From assembly GCF_963576615.1 (NCBI RefSeq), contig NC_088716.1, forward strand, positions 61,350,228 to 61,414,227: a DNA stretch of 64,000 nucleotides. The letters are read 5' to 3'. The stretch comes from Watersipora subatra (Eukaryota > Bryozoa > Gymnolaemata > Cheilostomatida > Watersiporidae). Shown here piece by piece: positions 43,111 through 54,331 of the stretch. The notes beneath the pieces are model-generated. The model worked only from the letters and a program-made list of their open reading frames with translations. It was not told the origin of the DNA and did not search any database. Positions within the stretch are counted from its first letter, which is position 1. Every line of letters begins with the position of its first letter. A program made the translations under genes and the position numbers.

Positions 43111-45837
43111 ATCTTCACATCCATCTTTATACAAAATGACCCATGTGCTTCAGGTGCTCTGTATACATGTAGCTTCTCGACTACGCTATCATCGTAGACA
43201 ATCTCCTCAGCAATCGCCCATCAGAACCAAAGCGCATTGCTTCAAATCTTCAGGTCCACGCATATCAAAAATTTGTTTTGTAATAATGTTTATCAGCATT
43301 TAAATTTTTCTACAAATGTTTTTATGAAGTTTTCCAGACAACAGTCAAGTTAAAGTATTAAACTTTGTGCATTGACAATCTCTTGCCTTTACTACTGGCG
43401 CTCTGCATGTTATTTGTTCTATCTCCTATGACATTCCATTTGTTTTATCAATTGTAAATAAATGCATTTCAGCCTGTTCGAAGTTTTATGTCTCATATGC
43501 CTTTCGTGTATTTGTATCTCATTCAGAATATAGACCTTAACATCTATTTGGCTTGACACAACCATCATTCAATCACTGCCTTGTTTTGGCCTCATCTGAT
43601 AGCAATCATAAGAGTCATGTGTAATCAAGAGTATTTGGTTACCAGTCAAACTTACTGAAATCACACCATCCAATGAGAACTGAGCATCAGTTAGAGTACA
43701 AGCCGGCTGAAAAGAAGTTTATGATCGGACATGATCATAAACAAGACAGGATTGGAAGCCATAGACCTATTAACTATACTATTAGTATAGCTAATAGGTT
43801 TATGTGGGAAGCAAACTAAACTGTTTGCTACTATGTTTGCTATTAGTTAAGAATATTTGAATGGCTTAATACACTTTTAAACTTTCTACTCGTAGGTTAT
43901 AAAAGTACAAATGACAAAGTATCAGTGATAAAATAAGTTGCACAACCAGAGATCCATTTTAGTTATCCTCTATGTGCGACTTTAAACAAAATGATATTGA
44001 CCTGGCAGTTACTCCATTGTTGGACTTTCAATTAATTCAATGAAAGATTTTTAACCTAAATCAAACATATTTGTTATAACGCATGTGTTTGGTAACAGTA
44101 ACCTCAAAGTATTCTAAAAAGTATAAAGATCTCAGGCTATGGCTTTGTGAATGATCTTATCTTCTGTCAATGGACCCTAACCAACTCTGCTATAGTGTCC
44201 CCTCAAGTACCTGAATCAAGGCAAATGTTAAGGTATCTCTTCTAACATATCAAACCTGATAGTATCCTTACACTGCTTCACAAACACCTGACTCAGAGCC
44301 TCATCAGCTATCAACATAGCCTGGTAACCCTCATTAGTAAAAAAAACTTGTCATACTAATACATGTAGGTCTTTCAGAGATTAGAAAATTCTAGAAAATT
44401 CTCATATATGTCTCAGCATCAGCATTTTCTTATCGTAATTCAATAACTAAAGCTACTTTTTGTGCAAGATTTGTTTAAGCTATTGTGTCGACAGTTCAAA
44501 GGTCATATTGCATCATGCTACAATGACTGTGAATCATAGGGGTAAGAGTCATTCACAGCTGGTTGATACTAGTTGTCAGTCCAATCATATATGATGGACT
44601 AAATAATCATTTAGTCAGCAGAAAGTATAACCAGTCATCATACTTCTCAACAAGAGCCAAAAATGTCATGTTTAAAGTACTAAAATGTGAATTGAAATGC
44701 AAGCTATAAATATACATGTAGATTGATGAAATGGTCAAGTAATTGTTTATGAATACTCTATAACAAACTGACCAATCTGAGTTACTTTAAGGTGTTAACG
44801 TTTGCTTTCTTAATGAAAAATTGTGGTTTAAACATTTCTATTGGAAGTTTAATGTAGAGAACAAGAAGTGAAACTATTTTTTCACGTAGATAAAAGCTGA
44901 AAAATACTTTTATATACAACAGAAATCTTTAATATAATAAAAGCATTGGTCCCAATATTGTAAGTTAGATATATTTGTATAAAAATACGACATTTGAAAG
45001 TTTTTAATAAACTCTAGTATAGGCTATTATTGAGTCGATCTAAAATGTCTCATTTAAACTGACTGACAATTATTCATATTCATCTACTTCGAGCCTTTGT
45101 GACAGAACAATAGACTACTGGAGTGATAAAACTCCTTCATCAACCTTCCAACCTTTACTTACCTGGTATAAAATGTAAGTACAAGAAGTCTAATGCATGA
45201 GCTACAATCTAGAATGTATAATATCTACTGTAACTATAGAGAGTGAAGAGAACATATATACCTTTGTTACCAACTGAGTCAGACCTTGACATTTAAGCAA
45301 CCCTTCCTTCTGGATGCTGGCACAATATGAACAACGCATGTCTACTGTGTGATAGAGGTCTCGGTACAGACATCTTAGTTTAGTTCCTGCATGTGAATAT
45401 GTGTAAAAATGTGTAGTATATTATTGGTGATGTTTTAAACTATTGCTTTTTGTTACTACATCAGTTTCCCTCCGTCATTAGTTTGAAAGACACAAAACTT
45501 TAACTTATCGTTTGCTTGTGGAATACTTCGACATGGCTGTCATCAAAGTTGTACCTTTATATTAGAGCCAGATTTTTGAGCAGTAGAAAACCCTAATAAT
45601 TCATGTCATAAGTCATAATTATAAAATGGTTCTCCTACTAATGAATCATTGTAAGGGATAATCCTGTCTCAGCTGTTGTTATAAATATGAGAAATAATAT
45701 GTATATTGACCATTTCTTGCTTATGCACTGTTTATTTCTGTGCAAGGTACCTACAGAGTAGAACTGCAATTGTGGACTCTTCGTATTTATGCCCTAAACA
45801 AACTAATCACACTGTTATATGTAAGCCTTCAGTAACT
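43111..45837. repeat. Gene E to F spacer
   Basis: Its first half matches the gene C downstream segment and its second half the gene D upstream segment, without the TTAA element. This is the clean empty allele of the 29929 insertion. It ends at the truncated exon 2 of F. No gene seen. Confidence 0.6.
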
Positions 45838-46198
45838 GGTACTAAATACCATAAACAACTATGCAATAAATGTCCAAGTAAGTCAACACCTAACTTATTA
45901 GCGATGACTAACCACTAAAATACTTATAGAATATCTAGCAGAAGATCTTACTATGTTTTACAAAGGCTCTATCAGATAACTCTATCTAATAATTTTAAAA
46001 ACCAAGCTATTGAAAGTGTATGAGAGAACAGAATGTAGGTTTCTTTAAAACTGCAGAGTGGCTATCCACAAAGGGTGTGGTTGAAACTAGGCAATGTTAA
46101 TCATTGGCTAAATGCCTTTGTACATCAGGATTAGGTAATGCCATAGTAGGTCAGTAAACACTCAAGTCTCTGGGTTCTTTCTAGCTGACCAGTGTGTA

Positions 46199-46869
46199 TC
46201 ACTATGTTTCCATGATGTGCAGTGCTTCGGAGTTGCGCTATCTCCGAATCATGGAAACGGCGTCTTCGCACTGAAATCACTGCGCACCGATCAGCGTGAA
46301 GCCAGTGCAAATTCGAAGCAAGGAAACAGCGACTGCGCAGTGGCTGCGCATAGCTCTCATGCCGTGGAAACAGATTCTTCGAGCGCCATAGACTAGTAAA
46401 AAAGTTATCCTGCTTATCTCTGTTTTAGCTATTCTTCCGATATTTTTTCACTTAAATTTAATTATGGTCTGCTCCTACGAAGATGATGAAGTGATTATTT
46501 TCCTGGATTTTGTTATCGATACCAACACTTTTCGAAAAATCGGTGGCAAGCTCTAAAGTAACATTTCAATAATCTATTACTTATATAAACATTTATTAAA
46601 AATATATTATTTGTAAAAATTGTGTTAAGGTTTGTAAAACATTGTGAATGTGTATTGTAAATAAAAGTATAATGATGACAAAAGCATAAAAAGACCTTTT
46701 CTGACGTTCGGTACTGGACGATTCCATGTATCCATCCAGCGATTCGATTTATACAATTTCTCTTTTCTGGTTAATTTGCTGAAAACCACTGCGCAGCATG
46801 GAAACGTACAATCCCCTCGACTTCGGAGGGAGCTGCTTTGCAGTACTGCGCACCATGGAAACATAGTGA
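46199..46869. mobile_element. 671-bp inverted-repeat DNA element in intron 2 of gene F
   Basis: TCACTATGTTTCCATG at 46199-46214 is mirrored exactly at 46854-46869. The other copies of the intron lack it (compare GACCAGTGTGT near 35660). Interior repeats CATGGAAAC occur on both strands. No transposase is encoded: the minus-strand frame at 46625-46864 overlaps the end and lacks recognised domains. Target duplication not resolved. Confidence 0.8.
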
Positions 46870-47574
46870 ATTTGAGTCTCTCACTCTATTCTTATGACAA
46901 GTTTTTATTGATGAAGTAAAACTACTTCACTTGCAAAAAAGCATAGATGCACTCTCTGGTAAGAATTTTTAACCCTGTGACAAAGCTGAATATCATAGAG
47001 GTACTTCCTGCCACAGTTTGAAATCTATAGCGGAGTATCAATAGAATCAGACGCTGCTAGAGCTATGCATCCATAGATGTAATTCTGTCATAGTTGGTAT
47101 TACAGGCTGTCTTATGTTATGTTTACATGCAGAGTTTGAGTATAATAGTTAACAATGGTTAGTCTCTATAAAACTGATTGTTTGTTTTAGAGGAGTTTGT
47201 GGCGCTGAATAAAACCTGTGAAGATGATATAACACAAGCCTCTGCACAAGTACAATCAACAACCACAGTTGTTCCTTTAACAATATTTACAACTACTCTG
47301 TTTATGACCAGAGCTTCAACTGTCATAGACAACACCTCAGCTGCTGAGTCTGTGACAAATGAAGACAAGACACCAGTAATAACAGGACTCGCCATTAACT
47401 TGGTTGTAGGAGTATTGATAATTGTTGGATTTATCATTGGTATCATCATTTATTGCTGGAAGCTAAACAAGCGACAAGCTAAACAAAGGAATGTCGGTGT
47501 GCTACTAAATGATGAGGTTAGTTCTTTTGATACTGTCTAGTACTAGGACAATTGGGATACATCTAAAAATTCTC

Positions 47575-47930
47575 ACGAGGGTCGATGTGATAATCAGTAC
47601 GCAGTATGACTAGTTGTACAGTTCATATATTTAGTACTTCTCATGGTGTCTGATGTGATATCAGTGTGCCGTATGATCAGTTGTACAATCCATATATCTA
47701 GTAATTCTCATGAAGTCTGATGTGATATCAGTATACAGTATGACTTGCTGTATAGCACATCTATTTAGTAATTATCATGAGATCTGACGTGATATCAGTA
47801 TGCAGTATGACTAGCTGTAGAGTCCATATATTTAGTAATTACCATGAGATCTGATATGTTATCAGTATTCAGTATGATTATAGCTGTACAGTATATCTAT
47901 TTAGTAATTATCATGAAGTCTGATGTGATA
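47575..47930. repeat. 67-bp degenerate tandem repeat in intron 3 of gene F
   Basis: About five copies of the same unit as in genes C and E. Confidence 0.7.
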
Positions 47931-48158
47931 ATTTAATGTGATGTGTCAATTTATCTTGTGAAACTTTGCTATGGGACTGTGAGGTTTTGAGAGACTTTGT
48001 GATACTACTTTGTATGTGAGTGTACACATACTCTTGCATACTTGTTGAGACTGTACTAGAAAATATAACATTTCTTTATAATAATGTTGTAGGAAACTCA
48101 TAGACTGCCTCCACATGAATCTTCAACTAGTGACCAGGACCAAAACACACAGGTCTAA

Positions 48159-51100
48159 ATCTTCTCGTCCGTTTTTGTAGAGAAGACGACTCATTATTAA
48201 TGGGCCCATACTCGACACCGCTATCATCAGACTTTTCACACTAATCTTCCAACGGAACCAAAATGCACTGCTTTAAATCATCACATTCACTCATGTCAAA
48301 ATATTATTGTTTAATAAAGTTTACCGGCATTTAGGTTTCCCTACAAATATTTTTTAGAAGTTTTTTGTACGGAAGTCAAATTAAAGTGCTGAACTTAGTG
48401 CATTGACAATCTCCTGCTTTTACTACTGGTGCTCTGTATATTATTGTTTCTATCTCTTATAACATGCCGTTGTTTTTTATTCCATCAGGTGTAGATAAAC
48501 CAATTTCAGTCTGTTCAAAGTTTTATTTTGCATATGTCTTTCCTTTTTTGTATCTCATTTAGAATATAGACCTTAAAATCTATTTGGCTTGACTCAACCA
48601 TTATTTAATCACGGCCTTCATATGGCCTCAATCTAAGAGCAATCGTAAGAGTCATGTGTAATCAAGAGTATTTGGTTACCAGTGAAACTTACTAAAATCA
48701 CACCATCCAATCATGATCACGGAGCATCAGTTAAGGTGAGCTGACAAGACAAGGATAATCTGGCTGAAAAGAGGTTTATAATCAGACATGATCATAACCA
48801 AGACAGGATCGGAAGTGAACTAAACTGTTTGCCGCCATGTCAATGCTTAAGCTTTCTCGACCCCCCGCAAAGAATCTCCTTCTTGAGTGATAGCAAAATT
48901 TACTAGCCTGCTTGAATGGCCTCACATGAACTTTATCAGTTAAAAATAATCGGATGTTTTAAGACACTTTTAAACTTTCTACTCGGAGGTCGTGAAGGTT
49001 TGCATGACAAAGTATCAGTGGTAAAGAGGGTTGCACGACCAGAGTTCGATTGGACTTATCTTCCAATCGTCATTTTAAACATGATTATATTGACCTGGCA
49101 GTTACTCTGTTGTTGGACTTTTAATGAATTAAATGAAAGATTTTTAACCTAAATCAAACATATTTGTTATAATGCACAGATTCGGTAACCGTAACCTCAA
49201 TGTATTCTACATGTAAATAGTATAAGGATTTCAGGCTATGGTTTTTGTAAATTATCTTATCCTTTATCAATGGACCCTGGCTAATTCGCTATAGTCTCCC
49301 CTCAAGTACCTGAATCAAGGCAAATGCTAAGGTACCTCTCTTAACATATCAAACCTGAGAGTACCTTACACTACTTCACAAACACCTGACTCAGTCATAA
49401 CCATACCAGTTACCAACCTAACCTGGTATTCCCCATCGGTAAAAAAATAGTCATGCTAATAGGTTCTTCAGCGATTAGAACATTCTAGAATATTCTTATA
49501 TAGGTCTCAACGTCAGTTGGACGGTGTTTACTCATTGTAACGCAATAACTATAATTACCTTTTATGGAAGATTTGTTTAAGCTATTGTGTCAACAGTTCA
49601 AAGGTCATATTGCATCATGCTATAATGAATGTGAATCATAAGGGTGAGAGCCATTCACAGCTGGTTGATACTAGTTGTCCGTTCAATCATATATGATGAA
49701 CTAAATAATTATTTAGTCAGCAGAAAGTGTAATCAGTCATCGCACTTCTCAACAAGAGCCAAAAGAAGTCATGTTTAAAGTACTATAATGTGAATTGAAA
49801 TACAAGCTAATAATATACATGTAGACTGATGAAACACATCAAGTAAATGTTTATGAACAACTTATAACCAGCTTACTACTCTGAGTTGCTTTACGATAAT
49901 AATGTGTACTGTATGTACAAAAATGGTGGTTAAACATTTCTATTGGAAGTTCAATGAAAAGAACAATAAGTGAAACTATTGTAAAAGTGTCAAGTTTTCT
50001 TCCGATACAAATCATATGGATACAAGTTGTTTACATGGATAAAAGCTGAAAAATATTTTTATATACAAACAGTATTGTTAAAAAGCCTTTTATTACATGA
50101 TGCCTTTGTGACAGAACGTAGGACTACTGAAGTGATAAAACATCTTCATCAACCTTCCAACCTTCACTTACTGGGTCTGTTCTCACCAAAACTAAAGTGC
50201 GGGAAGTCTCATGCATGAGCTACAATCTAGAATGTATAATATCTACTGTAACTATAGAGAGTGAACAAAACATATACCTTTGTTACCAACTGTGTCAGAC
50301 CTTGGAATTTGAGCAATCCTCCTCTCTAAATGCTGGTTGTTTATTCCTCGTATTTTTTTTAATTCGCACTAACATGTGTACTCTATTATTGGTGATGTTC
50401 TAAATCCTTGCTTTTTGTTACTACATCAGTTTTACTTTGTTATTAGTTTGATAAAATAAAAATTTTAACTCATTGTTTGCTTGTAAAATACTTCCACTTG
50501 ACTCTCATCAAAATTGTAACTTTATACTGAAGTCAGGCTATTGAGCAGTGGGAAACCCTAATAATCCATGAGATAAGTCATAATTATAAATGGTTTTCCT
50601 ACTAATGAATCATTGTAAAGGCATGATTATCATAAATATGTGAAATATCGTAATAGATATATTGATCATTTTTTGCTTACACACTGTTTATCTTTGTACA
50701 AGGTACCTACAGAGTAGGACTGCAATTGTGAACTCCTCGTATTTATGCCCTAAACAAACTAATCACACTGTAAGTTATCTTTAAGCCTTCAGTAACTGGA
50801 AATATCTTGATTATTCCAGTCATGAGGTTAACAGAATATGAGCTTCTTTGATGACAGTGTTGTGTTACCCAAGTGCAGTGCAGTCACTTGTTGTCATATG
50901 AAGGTTACGAAAGCTTTGTTCAAACAACTTTCCTGATTAATGATTTCATTCAGTTGGAAATCGGAATGCATTGGAAAATCCAAATGACGCGCTTGAATCG
51001 TTTAGACTTTCCAATGCCACGAAACAGCTATGATTGCTAGGGCGTGACTATGAAGCATTGAAACGCCAAGCACGAGAAGATTAGACCTTATCTTTGTTGG

Positions 51101-51220
51101 TAAATAGTTGCTACTGTCTCCATCACAAATCACATTAGACCTCCTGCTCAAGGCAACAAGAGTTACTCTCCGCAGCAACTGACTGATCAAAGGCTGAGAA
51201 GAGAAGTAAGAGTGCATCAA
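48159..51220. repeat. Gene F downstream and spacer segment
   Basis: Paralogous to 43111-44470 (first half) and to 32000-33500 (second half) with more divergence. Contains an empty TTAA site near 49575. No supported gene. Confidence 0.55.
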
Positions 51221-51238
51221 ATGGATCACCAAATACAT
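51221..51238 (+). pseudogene. Orphan family exon 1 (MDHQIH)
   Basis: ATGGATCACCAAATACAT followed by GTAAGT, identical to exon 1 of gene E, with the same pre-exon sequence (GAGAAGAGAAGTAAGAG). No exon 2 was seen downstream. The next family exon is exon 3 of copy G at 63410, so the rest of this copy was lost or is displaced by the IAP gene region. Confidence 0.7.
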
Positions 51239-53691
51239 GTAAGTAGACATTATTATTGTTTAGAGTGAGTCTTATTTAAGAGTTGGTGAAGCTGAGAATC
51301 TTGTTAATATGAATAAAAATCACTGGTAAATAAATAGAATAGGGTAGACAGGTTGTAAGAGTGCTGTGAATTGTCAGTGATTTATTGTACTTCATGCTAA
51401 TAGCAAGTGGTCATTAAGCTATCATAATCACAGGCTAAATAAGTTATTTCTGGTGTTATCATGTTTTTAATGTTGTTGTAGTAGCGACAATTAGGAAGCG
51501 CTAGCACATGCTACCGACTGCTGGCGAACTTGTGTAATCTGTTTGCTTCTTGTTCATACATGTACTTAGAATGCAATGTTCTTCTACGTGATCAAATAAT
51601 ATACATGCAGCTCTCTATTGTATTTTCAATAAGCAAACAGCTATTCCTTATGATTTAAATCTTCAATAGTACATAAGTTATGACAAATTTAATAGCAATC
51701 ATCTCAATAGTAGATTGAGCTATAATACAGTTTTATTATAGAAGCTTTTTAAACAAAATTTTCATTTATAACGGTATTATTATTTTTCAATATGTCTCGA
51801 CATGTCTTGAGATGTCTCGATATGTCTCGATATGTTTCGATATGTCTCGATATGTCTCGATATGTATCGATATGTCTCGATATGTCTCGATGTTCATTGA
51901 TAGAGTAATGAATTTTTTGGTATAATTATTTAATTTGTTTTAAAGGGATATGAGCTAAAGAATAATAAATATGAACTTGCTGAGGTCTTACAAAAATAAA
52001 AAAATACATTGACATAAAATAATTAAATTATATTGCAAGATCACAACAACTCACAGGCCATCTTCAACATTGTTTTATCATCCCTATGTTAATTTAAAAA
52101 AAAACCTCTTTTTACATGTATATATTGTACTTGTCTGTTAATTATGACATTTCTCTGAGAGATCAGTGTTGTCAGCTAAAGTTTTCATAGAGATTAAAAT
52201 CTTATTAAGAAGCTAAAGCCACAGATAAAATAGTCAACTATTGGTTCAGTCCAGAAGCTTGTTTGACATAATAACAATTGTTACTTTCAGTGACTAGGCC
52301 AAGGATGTTCCGCAAAAAAGGTACATGGCTCAGAGGCAAGTACTGAAGATATATGGAGTTCAGGCAGTAACCATGGTAACCATGGTGAGTAACTTTTGTG
52401 TCTTTTTAGTTAAAACTGTAAATTACACAAAACTTCTCATGTTGTTTGATAAGCAGTCTGGTTTTAGGACTTTTAATTATAATCGGTTTTTATAAGTTAA
52501 CTTCTAAACCTGGGTTGAAATTCTACAATTAGGATGCAATATATTTATTTAAAAAGTTTAAGGATAATTTAGTTAATTAAATCCTGAAACCTTATAGACT
52601 AAAGTTGTGTTCGTTGTTGTGCCTTTATAGCTCATTGTCTGTCTTTGCGCTCGTGAACAAAAATATTTTATATTTTTTATAATGCACAGGTTGTCGCTGT
52701 TACCAGTTCAATTCTGAGCTCAAATGTGATAATAAAGAATGAAAAGTTAGATTATCAAGGAGTCACAAAACTTATAGTTTTTTCTTTACACGTATGCTAG
52801 CTGTGCTACCCGGCATTGTCCGAGTAATAACGAAGTCTTTGGTCAGAAAATTGACTTGTATTTAACATATAACAACAGCGCCATTTTAACTTTCAAACTA
52901 CATATCATGAGGAAAATGTTTTGTACAGGTTAAATAAATTAAAAAAATAAAATGACTATAAAAAGGTTTAGATGTAAATATGAGATAATTAGCAAGTAAT
53001 AACTAAATTAAGTAGGTTTTGCTACGATTACAGTAAAAGATGATTCAGTAATGATACAATTAATACAAACTGAAAAACGAATTAAAATCCTGAATACGTA
53101 GAACTAATAATAATAATTCTTGCGTAGAAGTGTGCGTGTATAAAAAAGGTTACTGTTCCACCAAAAGCTATCCATCAAAACATTAAATACGACATTATCG
53201 GTACCTCTCAAAACCGGTACAAATGTTAAAATGAGATATCGTACTGTCTTTGTCTGACCAAATGGAGGGATAATGTCGAGGCTTTTCTGATGGAGACAAT
53301 ACAATTGTCTGCGTGAGAAGGATTGGCTTTGACCCCAGGTATAGTAACTGAACCTTATGAAAAAATATATCTTAACAGGGGTATTGTAACGTGTGGCCGC
53401 ATTGGTAAAATAATCAGCATGCGCTATAGCTATAGCTGGAATGACACACATATACACACAAACTTTGGGAAATATATATATACATTAGATTGTCCCTCAA
53501 ACACACATGTCGATCTTCACAGGTATATGGCCCCTCAGACCCTGGCCCCTCAGACTCGTTAGATTTATTAGTATTTTTTAATATTAGTAATATTTGGAAG
53601 AATACTAATAAAGATTTTAATGTAAATAATGAGCCAGTTATACTGTAATCAAATTTAAAAGGGTCAGCATATGCTTACAAATCTGCTGCTG
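51239..53691. other. Region between orphan exon 1 and the IAP gene
   Basis: Starts as family intron 1 (to about 51480). Then there is a 10-bp tandem repeat (TATGTCTCGA) at 51790-51895. A short open stretch at 52338-52391, with an ATG and a GTGAGT donor, would be phase 0, not the phase 2 that the first IAP exon requires, so it is not its start. No other gene seen. Confidence 0.4.
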
Positions 53692-53935
53692 CCATTTCTA
53701 CTATCGCCAGTTATACTATCATCAGCTCTATTGTCGACAGTTCTACTGTCAACAATTTTACTGTTGACAGTTCTACTGTCAACAGTTTTACTGTCGACAG
53801 TTCTGCTGTCGACAGTTCTGCTGTCGACAGTTCTGCTGTCGACAGTTCTGCTGTCGACAGTTCTGCTGTCGAAAGTTCTGCTGTCGAAAGTTCTGCTGTC
53901 AACAGTTCTGCTGTCGACAGTTCTACTGTTGTTTA
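53692..53935. repeat. 15-bp minisatellite upstream of the IAP gene
   Basis: About 16 copies of a unit near CAGTTCTGCTGTCGA, each carrying the palindrome CTGTCGACAG in many copies. It ends 60 bases before the first recognised IAP exon. Confidence 0.85.
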
Positions 53936-53996
53936 CTTGAGAATATAGTGTGCTACAGTCTATTCATTTGACGTGCTGTCTTTTGTTTAAATGCAG

Positions 53997-54331
53997 TTTT
54001 TGTGACACATTTATAGATCACGAATCTTCAAAATGCTCTTCTGCAAGTGAACGAAAGAAAACAACTTACAAAGAACGGCTGCTGTCGTATAAAAACTACA
54101 GGGCAAAGGTTATTCCAGCAGAGGAACTTGCTAAAGCAGGCTTCAGCTACACCAGCAGCAATAATTCTCTTATATGTGACAACTGCAACTTGAGAATTTC
54201 TGCAGATTTTTCAGAATATCGTGATATCCTTGCAGTTCATCAAGCGTACTCTAAAGGTAGCTGCTCTTACCTGATCAAATTGGGTCAAAAAAGTTTAGAA
54301 GCGATAAAAGCAAGAAATAAGGGACCTAAGG
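53997..54331 (+). CDS. IAP exon: BIR1 domain
   Basis: Contains a divergent [13 protein letters not shown]-type core with [16 protein letters not shown], then His and Cys at the expected spacing (C-x2-C-x17-H-x7-C). The usual Trp in the second half is absent (Phe in its place), so zinc binding is plausible but the fold is degenerate. Acceptor AAATGCAG ends at 53996. An alternative unspliced reading ([11 protein letters not shown]) continues upstream to 53950 but has no Met. Confidence 0.75.

Larger units (their letters stand above)
45838..48158 (+). pseudogene. Gene F: family member with truncated exon 2
   Basis: Only the last 40 bases of exon 2 remain (45838-45877, encoding [12 protein letters not shown]). 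Exon 1, the signal peptide and most of the ectodomain are deleted, and the upstream spacer joins directly (CTTCAGTAACTGG at the junction). Exon 3 (47191-47516) and exon 4 (48093-48158) are open, with a stalk, a helix (about [20 protein letters not shown]) and a C-terminus TQV that fits a class I PDZ terminus. A chimeric frame reading through the junction has no signal peptide, so no membrane protein can be made normally. Intron 2 carries the 671-bp element at 46199. Confidence 0.7.

Noticed and set aside
46625-46864. 79-residue minus-strand frame
   Set aside because: Lies within the inverted-repeat element and runs into its terminal repeat; no domain.
52338-52391. First exon of the IAP gene (MAQRQ...)
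   Set aside because: Its GTGAGT donor is phase 0, while the next recognised exon needs phase 2. I could not join them.
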